A DNA stretch of 64,000 nucleotides from Amycolatopsis sp. 195334CR (GTDB lineage Bacteria > Actinomycetota > Actinomycetes > Mycobacteriales > Pseudonocardiaceae): positions 1,364,001 through 1,428,000 of the forward strand of contig NZ_JAFJMJ010000002.1 in the NCBI RefSeq assembly GCF_017309385.1, in the 5' to 3' direction. The position numbers and the translations under genes were made by a program. Positions 9,013-17,172 of this stretch are shown here, one piece after another (positions within the stretch are counted from its first letter, which is position 1; each line of letters begins with the position of its first letter). The notes beneath the pieces were generated by a model. The model saw only the letters and a program-made list of their open reading frames with translations. It had not been told where the DNA came from and searched no databases.

Positions 9013-10290
9013 CTACGACCGCGGTTCGACCCCGCACCATTCGGCGGTGAACAACGCGATGGCGGTGGTGATCCGCCGGATGGACTCGACCTCCACCCGC
9101 TCGTCGATGCCGTGGATCGCCTCGGAGACCGGGCCGTAGACCAGGCACGGCAGGTTGCCGTAGAGGGTGAACACGCGGCCGTCCAGGTAACCGGGCGTGG
9201 TGAAGGACTCCAGCTCGCTGCCGAACACCCGCTGGTGTGCGCGGGCCAGCACGCCCTCGGCTTCGGAGCCCTCCTCCAGCACGTACCCCTCGGCGAAGAA
9301 GCCCGACGGGGTGGCGACCACGGCGTCCGGCAGGTCGAACCGCGCGGCCGACTTGGCCAGGACCTCCTGGATCTCGGCCCACGCCTCGGCGGCGGGGGTG
9401 CCGGGGTAGAAGGCGGCGCGGACGGTGAACGTGCACTGGGCGGGCACGCTGGAGGGCCAGTCACCGCCGTTGATCACGCCGAAGTTGAAGTTGATCGGGT
9501 GCTCGGTGTCCTCGAAGTACCGGTGACCGTCCTTGCGCCGGTTCCATTCGGCTTCGAGTTCGCGGAGGTCGTTCATCACCGTGTAGGCGGCGTCGATGGC
9601 GTTCTGCCCGGTGTCCATCACGCGCAGGTGGGCGGGGACGCCTCGGACCTTGACGTCGAACCACAGCACGCCGACGTTGGCGCGGACGAGCTTGTCGTCC
9701 TCCGGCTCGGGGATCACGCACGCGTCGGCGGTGTACCCGCGCAGCAGGGCGGCCAGCGAACCGTTGCCGGTGCACTCCTCCTCGACCACGGACTGCACGT
9801 GGATCCGTCCGGTCGGCCGCAGCCCGGCGGCGGTCAGCGCGCCCAGCGCGAACAGGTTCGCGCCGATCCCGGCCTTCATGTCGGCGCTGCCCCGGCCGTG
9901 GAGCCAGCCGTCGACCACGCTCGCGTCCCACGGGGACCGGGTCCAGTACTCGTCCGGCCCGGTCGGCACCACGTCGACGTGGCCGTTGAGGATCAGCGAC
10001 CGGCCGCGTTCGACCGGCGGGCGCCAGGTGCCGACCACGTTCTCCAGCGTGCCGGGGTCCACTGTGGTCGGTCCGTAACCCGGGTGCGCCCGCAACTCCG
10101 GCGAGTCGATCACCCAGCGGTCGATGTCGAAGCCCGCCTCGGCCAGTGCCGCCTCGATCAGGTCCTGCGCCCCGGCCTCACCGGTCCGCAGGCTCGGGCG
10201 GCGCACCAGTTCGGCGGTCCAGGCGAGCTGCTCGTCGAAGCGCTCGTTCACCGCCGCGACGATGCGCTCGGCGAGTTCCGGGTCGAGCAT
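9013..10290 (-). CDS. M20-family peptidase/deacylase (ArgE/DapE type)
   Basis: 425 residues. Metal-site motifs in order: LILNGHVDVVPTGP (His), HGRGSADMKAG (bridging Asp), VVEEECTGNG (catalytic Glu-Glu), and a late His in SEAIHGIDERV. The central dimerisation domain runs through roughly residues 190-310. The family removes acyl groups from amino acids or cleaves dipeptides (acetylornithine deacetylase, succinyl-DAP desuccinylase and relatives). ATG at 10290 is preceded by ACGGAGGACG, a good ribosome site; the longer frame has none. Different in motif spacing from the M20 enzyme at 3363, so not a recent duplicate. Likely part of the same nitrogen catabolic locus. Confidence 0.83.
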   Translation of the reverse strand: MLDPELAERIVAAVNERFDEQLAWTAELVRRPSLRTGEAGAQDLIEAALAEAGFDIDRWVIDSPELRAHPGYGPTTVDPGTLENVVGTWRPPVERGRSLILNGHVDVVPTGPDEYWTRSPWDASVVDGWLHGRGSADMKAGIGANLFALGALTAAGLRPTGRIHVQSVVEEECTGNGSLAALLRGYTADACVIPEPEDDKLVRANVGVLWFDVKVRGVPAHLRVMDTGQNAIDAAYTVMNDLRELEAEWNRRKDGHRYFEDTEHPINFNFGVINGGDWPSSVPAQCTFTVRAAFYPGTPAAEAWAEIQEVLAKSAARFDLPDAVVATPSGFFAEGYVLEEGSEAEGVLARAHQRVFGSELESFTTPGYLDGRVFTLYGNLPCLVYGPVSEAIHGIDERVEVESIRRITTAIALFTAEWCGVEPRS

Positions 10291-10407
10291 GCGGATCGTC
10301 CTCCGTCCGTCGTGGTCCGTTGCCTCAACGGTCACGCCGGGACGGGCCCGCGACAAGTGAGCCCCACACACACTTGCGGTTCCCGCCGGTGTGCAGATAC
10401 ACAGCGC

Positions 10408-11574
10408 TCAGGAGAACCAGTGCGCTCGCTCGGTCGCGGGCATGCGCTGGGCCATCGCCGGTTCCGGGGCGGGCTTGATCATTCCGGTGTGGGGCGGCCA
10501 GAGCGGCGCCGGCGCGGTGACCAGCGCGGCACGCAGCGACTCGATCGGCAGCGGCCGCCGGTAGGTCACCGTGCTGCTGCACGCCGGGGTCACCGCGACG
10601 AACGGGTAGAGCTCGCTGAGCTGGTGCACCCCACCCAGCAGGCGCTGGCCCGTGTGGTCGAGTTCGTCCTCGCCGACGCAGGGCTGCACGAGCAGGAAGT
10701 CGGTGTCGGAGAGGCGGGCCGCCCGGTCCATCGGCCGGAGGTTCGCGCGCAGCAGGTCCGCGATGTTCTGCTCGGTGTGCATGGCCGCGCGGGCGCCGTG
10801 CGAGTACTCCATGCCGCGCAGGTCCGCGACGCGCAACAGGGTCACGCCGAGGCCGACCGTGTCGGTGTCGGTACCGAGCCAGGACCGCAGGCCGTCCAGG
10901 GTGTGCAGGCCGGTCGCCGGGTCGCGGGCCTCACCGCGTTCGGCCGCCCGCTGCTCGCCTTCCGCGGTCAGCGCGTTGCGGGTGTCGACGAGGCGGGTGA
11001 CCAGGTAGCGGAGCGAGTCCTCGGTGCGCTGCTCCACGTCCACGGCCGGTTCGCTGGTCACCGACTCCAGCACCGCGTCGATGCGGTTGCGCGCCACCGG
11101 CGGGAGCCGGTTGCCCAGCGCCTCCCGCAGCCGGACCACCTCGGCGTAGGCCTCGTCGCGGCGCATGCCCCAGCGCCCGTCGAACTCCCGCGCCGCCTCC
11201 AGCGTCACCACCCCGGGATCGACCTGGTTCAGGTCCTGCGCGATGACCGCGGCGCCGAACGACGGCGACAGCACGACGACCGACCACTCGCGCGCGAGTT
11301 CCTCGTTCGCGCGCAGCAGCACCGGGGTCACGCCCGCGGGGAGGTCCGGGCGGGACCGTTCGACCATGCCGACCACGGTGACCGAGGCGCGCTGCGCGAT
11401 CCGGGCGTAGACCTCCTTCTCGCGCTCGAAGTAGGGCAGCCGCTGGAACATCGCGATCACCACCGCCTGCTCGAGCGCGCCGTCGGCCAGTGCCGCGCGC
11501 TCCACGGTGTGCGAGGCGATGACGAGCGCCCGTTTGGTGAGCCGGCCCGCTCTGCCGTACGACGGTGCAGTCAT
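10408..11574 (-). CDS. DICT-domain sensor with degenerate GGDEF-like domain
   Basis: 388 residues. The N-terminal half (KRALVIASHTVERAAL, then FQRLPYFEREKEVYARIA) resembles the DICT sensory domain, associated with diguanylate cyclases and two-component proteins. The second half has a GGDEF-fold pattern (DPATGLHTLDGLRSWL, then LLRVADLRGMEY) but the active-site GGDEF loop is replaced by SDTDF, so cyclase activity is not expected. It may act as a signal-responsive binding protein. No transmembrane segment or DNA-binding motif is visible. ATG 11574 was chosen over the longer frame because similarity begins there. Divergent from the TetR gene; the 123-base gap contains the TetR operator. Confidence 0.65.
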   Translation of the reverse strand: MTAPSYGRAGRLTKRALVIASHTVERAALADGALEQAVVIAMFQRLPYFEREKEVYARIAQRASVTVVGMVERSRPDLPAGVTPVLLRANEELAREWSVVVLSPSFGAAVIAQDLNQVDPGVVTLEAAREFDGRWGMRRDEAYAEVVRLREALGNRLPPVARNRIDAVLESVTSEPAVDVEQRTEDSLRYLVTRLVDTRNALTAEGEQRAAERGEARDPATGLHTLDGLRSWLGTDTDTVGLGVTLLRVADLRGMEYSHGARAAMHTEQNIADLLRANLRPMDRAARLSDTDFLLVQPCVGEDELDHTGQRLLGGVHQLSELYPFVAVTPACSSTVTYRRPLPIESLRAALVTAPAPLWPPHTGMIKPAPEPAMAQRMPATERAHWFS

Positions 11575-11690
11575 GGGGAAAACCACCTTCACGAAGCCCG
11601 CTGGGGCTGCGGAGGTTAGCAACCACGATCGGGCCCACGAACAGGTGACAAACCGCGCTCGCGTCACGGTCCGTCGAAGTCGTGGTACCG

Positions 11691-11708
11691 TCTGACCGTG
11701 CGGTCAGA
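11691..11708. promoter_or_regulatory. Inverted repeat, probable TetR operator covering the start codon
   Basis: TCTGACCG-TG-CGGTCAGA, perfect 8-base arms, lies across the GTG start of the TetR gene at 11698. An operator in this place would block initiation or, if the mRNA is leaderless, overlap the transcription start. Autoregulation by the adjacent TetR protein is inferred. Confidence 0.7.
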
Positions 11709-12318
11709 TAACTCACCGGAAGGTCAGCGGACCTTCGTGGACGTGGCGCGCCGGGCGCAGCTGGTGGACTGCGCGATCTCGGCGATCGCGGAAGTGGGGC
11801 TCACGCGGGCGTCGCTCGCGGAGATCGGCAAGCGGGCGGGGCTGTCCAAGGCGGCGATCCTGTACCACTTCGCCGGCCGCGACGAACTGATCGGCGAGGT
11901 GGTGATGACCGTGCTGCGGCGCGGTGCCGAGTACATGGCGGCGCGGATGCCCGCCGAGCCGACCCCGCCTGAGGAACTGAGGTCCTACATCGAGTCCAAT
12001 GTGGAGTACGTCGCCGCGCATCGCGACGACGTCAAGGTGCTGGTGGCGATCGCGGTCGGGTTCACCGACGGTGACGGGAAGTCCAAACTGGACGCCGACG
12101 CCTCGGTCTACGACGCGAGCCTCGCGCCGTTGCGGGACATCCTCGGCCGCGGGCAGGCCGAAGGGCATTTCGGTGAGTTCGACACCCGGACCACGGCGAT
12201 GACCATCCGCGCGGCGATCGACGCGATCGGGCCGCAGCTGACCGCCGTGCCCGAGCTCGACCTCGCCGCCTACGCGCGCGAGCTGGTCGCCCTGTTCGAG
12301 CGGGCGACGGCCCGATGA
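11698..12318 (+). CDS. TetR-family regulator of the adjacent ABC exporter
   Basis: 206 residues. N-terminal HTH: ASLAEIGKRAGLSKAAILYHFAGRDELI (about residues 38-65) is a canonical TetR DNA-binding domain; the rest is an all-helical ligand-binding domain. The GTG at 11698 lies inside a perfect inverted repeat; internal GTG codons at 11737 and 11743 would keep the HTH and free the operator, so the true start is uncertain. The stop overlaps the ATG of the ABC ATPase (ATGA), making one operon of regulator, ATPase and permease. It probably represses this exporter until an inducer binds. Confidence 0.87.
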   Translation: MRSDNSPEGQRTFVDVARRAQLVDCAISAIAEVGLTRASLAEIGKRAGLSKAAILYHFAGRDELIGEVVMTVLRRGAEYMAARMPAEPTPPEELRSYIESNVEYVAAHRDDVKVLVAIAVGFTDGDGKSKLDADASVYDASLAPLRDILGRGQAEGHFGEFDTRTTAMTIRAAIDAIGPQLTAVPELDLAAYARELVALFERATAR

Positions 12319-13067
12319 CCGCGGCGCTGGAACTTTCGGGCCTGGTCAAGGTTTTCGGTGCGCAACGGGCGGTGGACGGGGTCGAGCTGACCGTGCCGGC
12401 CGGTGCGTTCTACGGTCTGGTCGGGCCGAACGGCGCGGGCAAGACGACCTCGCTGCTGATGGCCGTCGGCCTGCTCCGGCCCGACGGGGGCACCGCGCGC
12501 GTGTTCGGCCACGACGTGTGGCGCGATCCGGTGCGCGCCAAGGAACTCGTCGGCGTGCTGCCCGACGGCCTGGCGCTGCCCGAGCGGCTGACCGGGCGGG
12601 AGTTCCTGACCTACCTGGGTTTGCTGCGCGGGCTCGGGGCGGAGGTGGTCGAGCAGCGCGTGGCCGAACTGCTCGCGGTGCTCGAGCTGGACGCGACCGG
12701 GGTGTCGGTGCTGGAGTACTCCACCGGGATGCGCAAGAAGATCAGCCTGGCCGCCGCGTTGCTGCACGCGCCGAAGCTGCTGGTGCTCGATGAGCCGTTC
12801 GAAGCCGTCGACCCGGTGTCGGCGGCGACCATCCGCACCATCCTGGAGCGGTTCGTGGCGGGTGGTGGTTCGGTGGTGCTGTCCAGTCACGTCATGGTGC
12901 TGGTGGAGCAGTTGTGCTCGCACGTCGGGATCATCACGCGGGGCCGCGTCGCAGCGGCGGGGACGCTCGACGAGGTGCGCGCGGGGGAGAGCCTGGAGGC
13001 GCGGTTCATCGACCTGGCAGGCGCCCGAACCGGCGGACAGGAGGGCCTGGCGTGGCTGGCGAGCTGA
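12315..13067 (+). CDS. ABC transporter ATP-binding protein
   Basis: 250 residues, full-length single ATPase domain: Walker A GPNGAGKTT (about 39-47), signature EYSTGMRKKISLAAAL, Walker B LLVLDEPFEAVD and H-loop SSHVM. The type matches DRA/CcmA-like exporters that pair with a separate membrane protein. Coupled to the TetR gene by ATGA overlap. Its last codons (LAWLAS-stop) overlap a run of short repeats before the permease starts. Confidence 0.88.
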   Translation: MTAALELSGLVKVFGAQRAVDGVELTVPAGAFYGLVGPNGAGKTTSLLMAVGLLRPDGGTARVFGHDVWRDPVRAKELVGVLPDGLALPERLTGREFLTYLGLLRGLGAEVVEQRVAELLAVLELDATGVSVLEYSTGMRKKISLAAALLHAPKLLVLDEPFEAVDPVSAATIRTILERFVAGGGSVVLSSHVMVLVEQLCSHVGIITRGRVAAAGTLDEVRAGESLEARFIDLAGARTGGQEGLAWLAS

Positions 13068-13255
13068 CTCCGCTGTCGGGGGCGGTGCGGGCCGCCGCGC
13101 TGACCGCACTGCCGCAGCCGGGGCGGCCCGGCGCGCTCACCTCGCTTTCGCGAGCGGGGCGGGCTGGCGAGCTGACGTCGCCGTGGCGGGCGAGGTGGGC
13201 TGGCGAGCTGGCCTCGCTATCTCGAACGGGAGGGTTGGCGTGGCTGGCGAGCTGA
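13052..13255 (+). repeat. Repeat-filled junction with a 67-codon mini-ORF between ABC ATPase and permease
   Basis: The 13-mer GGCTGGCGAGCTG occurs four times, at 13054, 13162, 13198 and 13242, and GCACTGCCGCAGCCGGGGCGG occurs in two near copies. The end of the ATPase (GGC/GTG region coding LAWLAS-stop, overlapped by a GTG reading VAGEL) is duplicated 188 bases downstream, where the same words end a mini-ORF (13052-13255) and start the permease (GTG 13240). The mini-ORF product, rich in Gly, Arg and Leu, has no recognisable fold and looks like a by-product of the duplication. Because 188 is not a multiple of three, each reading frame changes across the repeat. Confidence 0.6.
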
Positions 13256-15240
13256 GCGCACTGCCGCAGCCGGGGCGGGCCGGTGCGTTCACCCCACTGC
13301 TGCACATGAAGCTCGCCCTCCTGCGAGCCTCGTTGACCGGCGTGCGGTCGATGACCACCATCCTCGGAGCCGTGGCGGGCCTCGCCGCGGCGGGGGGCAC
13401 GGTGTGGCTGGCGCTCGACGCCCCACCCGACCTGCTCTGCCTGGTGTTCGCGGCCTGGGCGCTCGGCTGGCTGTTCGGCCCGGTCTTCCTCGGCGGGGGC
13501 GAAGCCGACCTGCGGCCGGAGTACTTCGCGGCCCTGCCGATCCGGCCGCGACGGCTCGCCACCGGGTTGTTCACCGCCTCGCTCGCCGGGGCCGGGCCGC
13601 TGGTCACGCTCGGCGCCTACAGCGCGGGCGCGCTCCACGCGACCACCACCGCCTCGATGGTCACCGCCGTGGTGCTGACGCCGGTGCAGGTGATCGTCGT
13701 GCTGCTGGCCTCGAAGCTGGTCACCGAGCTGACCCGGGCACAGCTCACCTCCACCGCCCGCGCCGTGGTGGCGGCACTCCCGTGGGCCGTGGCCGGGGCG
13801 TTCGTCGCCCAGTTCTGGTTGCTGCTGCCCGCTTTCGCCGGGCTCGGCGGCTTCCTGCCGTCGTTCTCCGTGGTGCTGCGCCTCCTGCCGTCCAGCTGGG
13901 GGCTGGTCGCGATCGACGCGGTGGCCCGCGGCGACTGGGCGTTCGCGCTCCTGCCGATCGCCGGGCTGATCACCGCGATCCTGCTGCTCGGCGCGCTGTG
14001 GTCACGGCTGATCGTCCGGCGCACCAGCGAGGTCAGCACCACCGCGGCCCGGGAACCCGGCCGGGACCTGGCCGCGCTCCTGCCGCCGACGCGGATCGGC
14101 GCGGTGGCGGCCAAGGAACTGCGCACCTGGCTCCGCGACCTCGACCGCGCGCTGTACCTGGCTTTCGCGTTGTTCTTCGGCCTGGCCGTGACGCTGGTTC
14201 CCCTGCTCGCGGGCGAACGCGCCTACCTGGCCGCGACCGGCTTGGTCATCGCGGTGCTCGCCACGAGCGGTTCCGCGCAGCTCTACGGCAGCGACGGCAC
14301 CGCGCTGTGGCTCACCCTGCTGGTCCCCGGCGCCGAACGCGCCGACGTCCGGGGCAGGCAGCTGGCCTGGCTGCTGCTGACCGCCCCGGTCGCCGTGGTG
14401 GCCACGGCGGTGGGACTGCCGCTGAGCGGGGTGGACTGGGCGTGGCCGTGGGTGCTTTCGCTGCTCCCGGCGGCACTCGGCGCGGGCGCCGGGCTGGCCG
14501 TGCTCGTGTCGGTGTTCGCGCTGGTGCCGCAGGCCGATCCGAAGAACCGCGTGCGGGGCGCGGTCGGCGGGGACGGCACCGCCGGGCTCATCACCTGGGC
14601 GATGCTGCCGCTCACCCTGGTCGCGATCGCCCCGGCCGCGGTGCTGCCGCTGCTGGGTTCCCTGCTCGGGAACAGCGCGCTGAGCTGGGCCGGGGTGCCC
14701 GCCGGAGCGGCGATGGGCGCGGGCGCGGCCTGGTGGCTCGGCCGGCTGGGCCACCGGCGGCTGCGCGACGGCGGGACCGTCCTCCTGCAGGCCATGCGCA
14801 GCGGCCGAAGGCCCGCGCCGGCCGCGGTGCCGGAGCCGGAAATGCCCGCGCCGGACGGGGCGCCCGGGCTGCCGATGCTCGCGCCGGACGGGGAGGCCAG
14901 GTTGCCGATTCCCGCGCCGGACGGGGCGCCCGGGCTGGAAATGCCCGACGGCAGGGCGCTCGCGGCGTGGGAGCCGATGCCCGTCGGCAAGGCGCTCGCG
15001 GCGTGGGGGCTGTACCTGGCGGGCGCGGTGCTGGTCCTCGCGCAGGCCGTGGTCGCCTTCGCGCTGTCCCGCCTGGAAGTCCGCGAGCCGACCTGGTTCC
15101 TCGCGCTGCACCTGCCCGCCGGGCTCCGGGTCCCCGCCATGGTGGTGCTCGCGGTGGCCGGTGCGGGCGCGATCACCGGCGGATGGCTGCTGACCCGCCA
15201 CCACGACAAGCCGTCCCGGAAGCGCTACCACCTCCCGTGA
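13240..15240 (+). CDS. ABC transporter permease, large multi-spanning protein
   Basis: About 666 residues from GTG 13240 (VAGELSALPQ); an ATG at 13308 (MKLALLRASL) is an alternative start closer to the first membrane segment. At least 12 hydrophobic segments; sequence LRPEYFAALPIRPRRLATGLF resembles the cytoplasmic N-terminal region of ABC-2-type exporters of the actinobacterial kind. Near residues 530-590 a cytoplasmic linker contains tandem 11-residue repeats rich in Pro, Asp and Gly. Operon partner of the ATPase upstream. The exported substrate is unknown. Confidence 0.82.
   Translation: MAGELSALPQPGRAGAFTPLLHMKLALLRASLTGVRSMTTILGAVAGLAAAGGTVWLALDAPPDLLCLVFAAWALGWLFGPVFLGGGEADLRPEYFAALPIRPRRLATGLFTASLAGAGPLVTLGAYSAGALHATTTASMVTAVVLTPVQVIVVLLASKLVTELTRAQLTSTARAVVAALPWAVAGAFVAQFWLLLPAFAGLGGFLPSFSVVLRLLPSSWGLVAIDAVARGDWAFALLPIAGLITAILLLGALWSRLIVRRTSEVSTTAAREPGRDLAALLPPTRIGAVAAKELRTWLRDLDRALYLAFALFFGLAVTLVPLLAGERAYLAATGLVIAVLATSGSAQLYGSDGTALWLTLLVPGAERADVRGRQLAWLLLTAPVAVVATAVGLPLSGVDWAWPWVLSLLPAALGAGAGLAVLVSVFALVPQADPKNRVRGAVGGDGTAGLITWAMLPLTLVAIAPAAVLPLLGSLLGNSALSWAGVPAGAAMGAGAAWWLGRLGHRRLRDGGTVLLQAMRSGRRPAPAAVPEPEMPAPDGAPGLPMLAPDGEARLPIPAPDGAPGLEMPDGRALAAWEPMPVGKALAAWGLYLAGAVLVLAQAVVAFALSRLEVREPTWFLALHLPAGLRVPAMVVLAVAGAGAITGGWLLTRHHDKPSRKRYHLP
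14845..15007 (+). repeat. In-frame tandem repeats inside the ABC permease
   Basis: GCGCCGGACGGGG recurs at 14848, 14881 and 14914, an exact 33-base period giving three 11-residue units of the form (P/L)APDG..LxM. A second word, GCGCTCGCGGCGTGGG, follows twice at 14956 and 14992 with a 36-base period. All periods keep the frame, so the linker length could vary between strains. Confidence 0.75.
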
Positions 15241-15274
15241 CCAACCGGCTACGGTCTTCGGGGAAACGGAGTGG

Positions 15275-15583
15275 ATGGGGGAGACCGTGGTATCACCAGC
15301 CGACGAGGAGCGCTTCCGGACGGGCCTCCGCGGGGCGATCGACCGGCAAGCCGCTTCGCGGCGCCGCGTGAAGCAGCGGCGGAACCGGCGGCGGCGGATC
15401 GTCGTTCTAGCCTTGATCGGCGTGGCGTTGGTGGTGTCCGTGGTCCTCACGCGCGAACTCCACTGGCTGATGGGGGCCGGTCTGTTCCTCTCCTTGGCCT
15501 TGCTCATCACGGTGAACGGCACCCGGGTGAAGGACTCCCGGGACGCGGAGAACAAGCGCGGCTGGTGGGGCCCAGGCGTCTGA
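15275..15583 (+). CDS. Small membrane protein of unknown function
   Basis: 102 residues from ATG 15275; a GTG at 15287 is also possible. A basic N-terminal part (RRRVKQRRNRRRR, about 28-40) precedes two hydrophobic segments (about 42-60 and 67-82). The composition suggests a cytoplasmic basic N-terminus and a helical hairpin in the membrane. I do not recognise a family. It lies 34 bases after the ABC permease on the same strand but may have its own promoter. Confidence 0.6.
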   Translation: MGETVVSPADEERFRTGLRGAIDRQAASRRRVKQRRNRRRRIVVLALIGVALVVSVVLTRELHWLMGAGLFLSLALLITVNGTRVKDSRDAENKRGWWGPGV

Positions 15584-15587
15584 GCAC

Positions 15588-15612
15588 GCGTCACCGGGCG
15601 CCGCCTGGGTAA
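15588..15612 (+). promoter_or_regulatory. Sigma-B-type promoter for the SRPBCC gene
   Basis: GCGT (15588-15591), 15 bases, GGGTAA (15607-15612), with the ATG at 15622 only 10 bases after the -10. This fits the actinobacterial stress-sigma pattern GNNT-N14/16-GGGTA(A/C/T) and predicts a leaderless or nearly leaderless mRNA. Confidence 0.5.
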
Positions 15613-15621
15613 CCCACCCCC

Positions 15622-16080
15622 ATGACGAGCCTGAAGTCCGAAGTCAGCCTGGAGGTGCCCGTCGGCGCGCCCGCGATCTACGCGGTGCTCGCCGACGGCT
15701 GGTCCTACTCGTCCTGGGTGGTGGGCAACGCCCACATCCGCGACGTCGATCCGGAGTGGCCCGCGCCGGGCAGCCGGATCCACCACTCGGTCGGCGCCTG
15801 GCCGGTCAACATCAGCGACACCACGGTCGTGCGCGACAGCGTGCCGGACCGGCTGATCGACCTCGAAGCCAAGCTCTGGCTGCTCGGCACGGCCCGCGTG
15901 CGCATCTCACTCGAACCGCTCTCGGGCTCGTCGACGCGGGTGGTCATGCAGGAGGGCGCGCTGTCCGGCCCCGGCCGGTTGATGCCGGACATCCTGCAGC
16001 GGCTCCTCCTCGGCCCGCGCAACGCCGAAGCCCTCTCACGCCTGGCCGACTTCGCCGTGGGGCGGGCGCGTCAGCCCTGA
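15622..16080 (+). CDS. SRPBCC-family protein
   Basis: 152 residues. The N-terminal VSLEVPVGAPAIYAVLADGWSYSSWV and the central strand pattern match the polyketide-cyclase/START-like (SRPBCC) fold, which binds hydrophobic ligands in a deep pocket. No catalytic signature is visible, so a ligand-binding or stress-associated role is as likely as an enzymatic one. Preceded by a sigma-B-type promoter. The 3' end overlaps the convergent epimerase gene by ten bases. Confidence 0.75.
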   Translation: MTSLKSEVSLEVPVGAPAIYAVLADGWSYSSWVVGNAHIRDVDPEWPAPGSRIHHSVGAWPVNISDTTVVRDSVPDRLIDLEAKLWLLGTARVRISLEPLSGSSTRVVMQEGALSGPGRLMPDILQRLLLGPRNAEALSRLADFAVGRARQP

Positions 16081-17099
16081 CGCAGCGGACGGCCGGGACG
16101 CAGCCCGGTCAGCCGGGAACGCAGCCCGCGAGGTGGCGGTGCCAGTGGCGGGTTCGCGTTCCCGGCGTGCTCGGCCCACCCGTCGAGCAGCTCGCGCAAC
16201 GTCTCGGCGGAGGTGTGCCGCGGCGACCACGAGAGTTCCTTCTCGGCGCGGGAAACATCGGCGAGCGGCGCCTGGTCGGCCAGCGTCAGCCACCCGGGGT
16301 GCAGCGGCTGGAGCCCGCTGAGCCAGGACAGCCGCGCGGCCGGTTCCAGCACCGCGCGCGGCACCGGCACGCGGCGGCCGCCGACCAGTTCGGCGAGCCG
16401 GCCGGCGTCGAGCACCTCCGGGGACGCCAGGTTGAACGCACCCGTGGCCTCGCGCCGCAGGATGAGCCGGATCGCTTCGGCCACGTCGTCGGCGTGCACC
16501 AGCTGCAACCGCAGCCCGGACCACAGCGGCAGCGGGACGCGGCCGAGCACCCCGAGCGGCAGCAACGGGCTGAACAGCCAGCGGGCGAACTCACCGGCCG
16601 CCTCCCGCTGCGCGATGCCACACGGGCGCAGCCGCGCCAACGCCACTTCCGGGTGTACCGCGGCGAACTCGTCGAGCTGCTGTTCGAGCCGGACCTTGCT
16701 CCGGCTGTACGCGCTGGCGGCGATCCCGCCGAGCGGCCAGTCCTCGCCGACCGGCGTCCACCGCGGCGCGGGCCGGTAGGCCGCGATCGAGGACGCCACG
16801 ACCAGCCGTGGCACCTTCGCCGCCGCGACCGCGTCGAGCACCGCCTTCGTGCCCGCCTCGTTGGTCCGCGACATCGGCGGGTCGTCGGCACCCGGCGAGA
16901 TCGCCCAGGCCAGGTGCACCACGGCGTCGGCACCGGTGAACACCTCCCGCAGCACCGCCGGGGGAGTGGTGCCGAGATCGGCCGCCACCCACGGGCCCGC
17001 GGCCGGGCGGCGGGCCAGGCCGATCACGTCCTCGTCGTCGAGCAGGCGCCGCAACGCCGTGCCGACGTTGCCGCTCGCTCCGGTCACCACTACGCGCAT
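16071..17099 (-). CDS. NAD-dependent epimerase/dehydratase family protein
   Basis: 342 residues, extended short-chain dehydrogenase: nucleotide motif TGASGNVG (residues 7-14), VHLAWA in beta-4, active-site AYSRSK (YxxxK) and an upstream Ser of ASSIAAYR. The family acts on nucleotide sugars or as generic NAD(P) oxidoreductases; no substrate can be read here. ATG 17099 sits 10 bases after a GTTT-N15-GGGCAA element, the same layout as its neighbours' sigma-B-type promoters. Divergent from the phytoene-dehydrogenase-like gene. Confidence 0.83.
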   Translation of the reverse strand: MRVVVTGASGNVGTALRRLLDDEDVIGLARRPAAGPWVAADLGTTPPAVLREVFTGADAVVHLAWAISPGADDPPMSRTNEAGTKAVLDAVAAAKVPRLVVASSIAAYRPAPRWTPVGEDWPLGGIAASAYSRSKVRLEQQLDEFAAVHPEVALARLRPCGIAQREAAGEFARWLFSPLLPLGVLGRVPLPLWSGLRLQLVHADDVAEAIRLILRREATGAFNLASPEVLDAGRLAELVGGRRVPVPRAVLEPAARLSWLSGLQPLHPGWLTLADQAPLADVSRAEKELSWSPRHTSAETLRELLDGWAEHAGNANPPLAPPPRGLRSRLTGLRPGRPLRQG

Positions 17100-17109
17100 C
17101 CCGCCCGGG

Positions 17110-17134
17110 TTGCCCGTCCGGAATGCGGGGAAAC
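17110..17134 (-). promoter_or_regulatory. Sigma-B-type promoter for the epimerase gene
   Basis: Reading on the minus strand: GTTT (17134-17131), 15 bases, GGGCAA (17115-17110), then 10 bases to the ATG at 17099. The -10 differs by one base from GGGTAA. Confidence 0.42.
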
Positions 17135-17136
17135 AC

Positions 17137-17162
17137 GATTGGTGGCGGACGCGGCCGGGTAG
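17137..17162 (+). promoter_or_regulatory. Sigma-B-type promoter for the FAD oxidoreductase gene
   Basis: GATT (17137-17140), 16 bases, GGGTAG (17157-17162), then 10 bases to the ATG at 17173. Its -35 lies three bases from the -35 of the divergent epimerase promoter, so both could be served by one sigma factor. Confidence 0.42.
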
Positions 17163-17172
17163 AACTGCCGAT

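Noticed and set aside
7897..11619. A 1240-codon plus-strand open frame
   Set aside because: Antisense to the PucR, M20 and DICT genes; His/Arg/Gly/Pro-rich composition is typical of high-GC shadow frames.
12914..13255. 113-codon frame in the ABC junction
   Set aside because: Its front half is an alternate frame of the ATPase; only the part from 13052 corresponds to the repeat, described as such.
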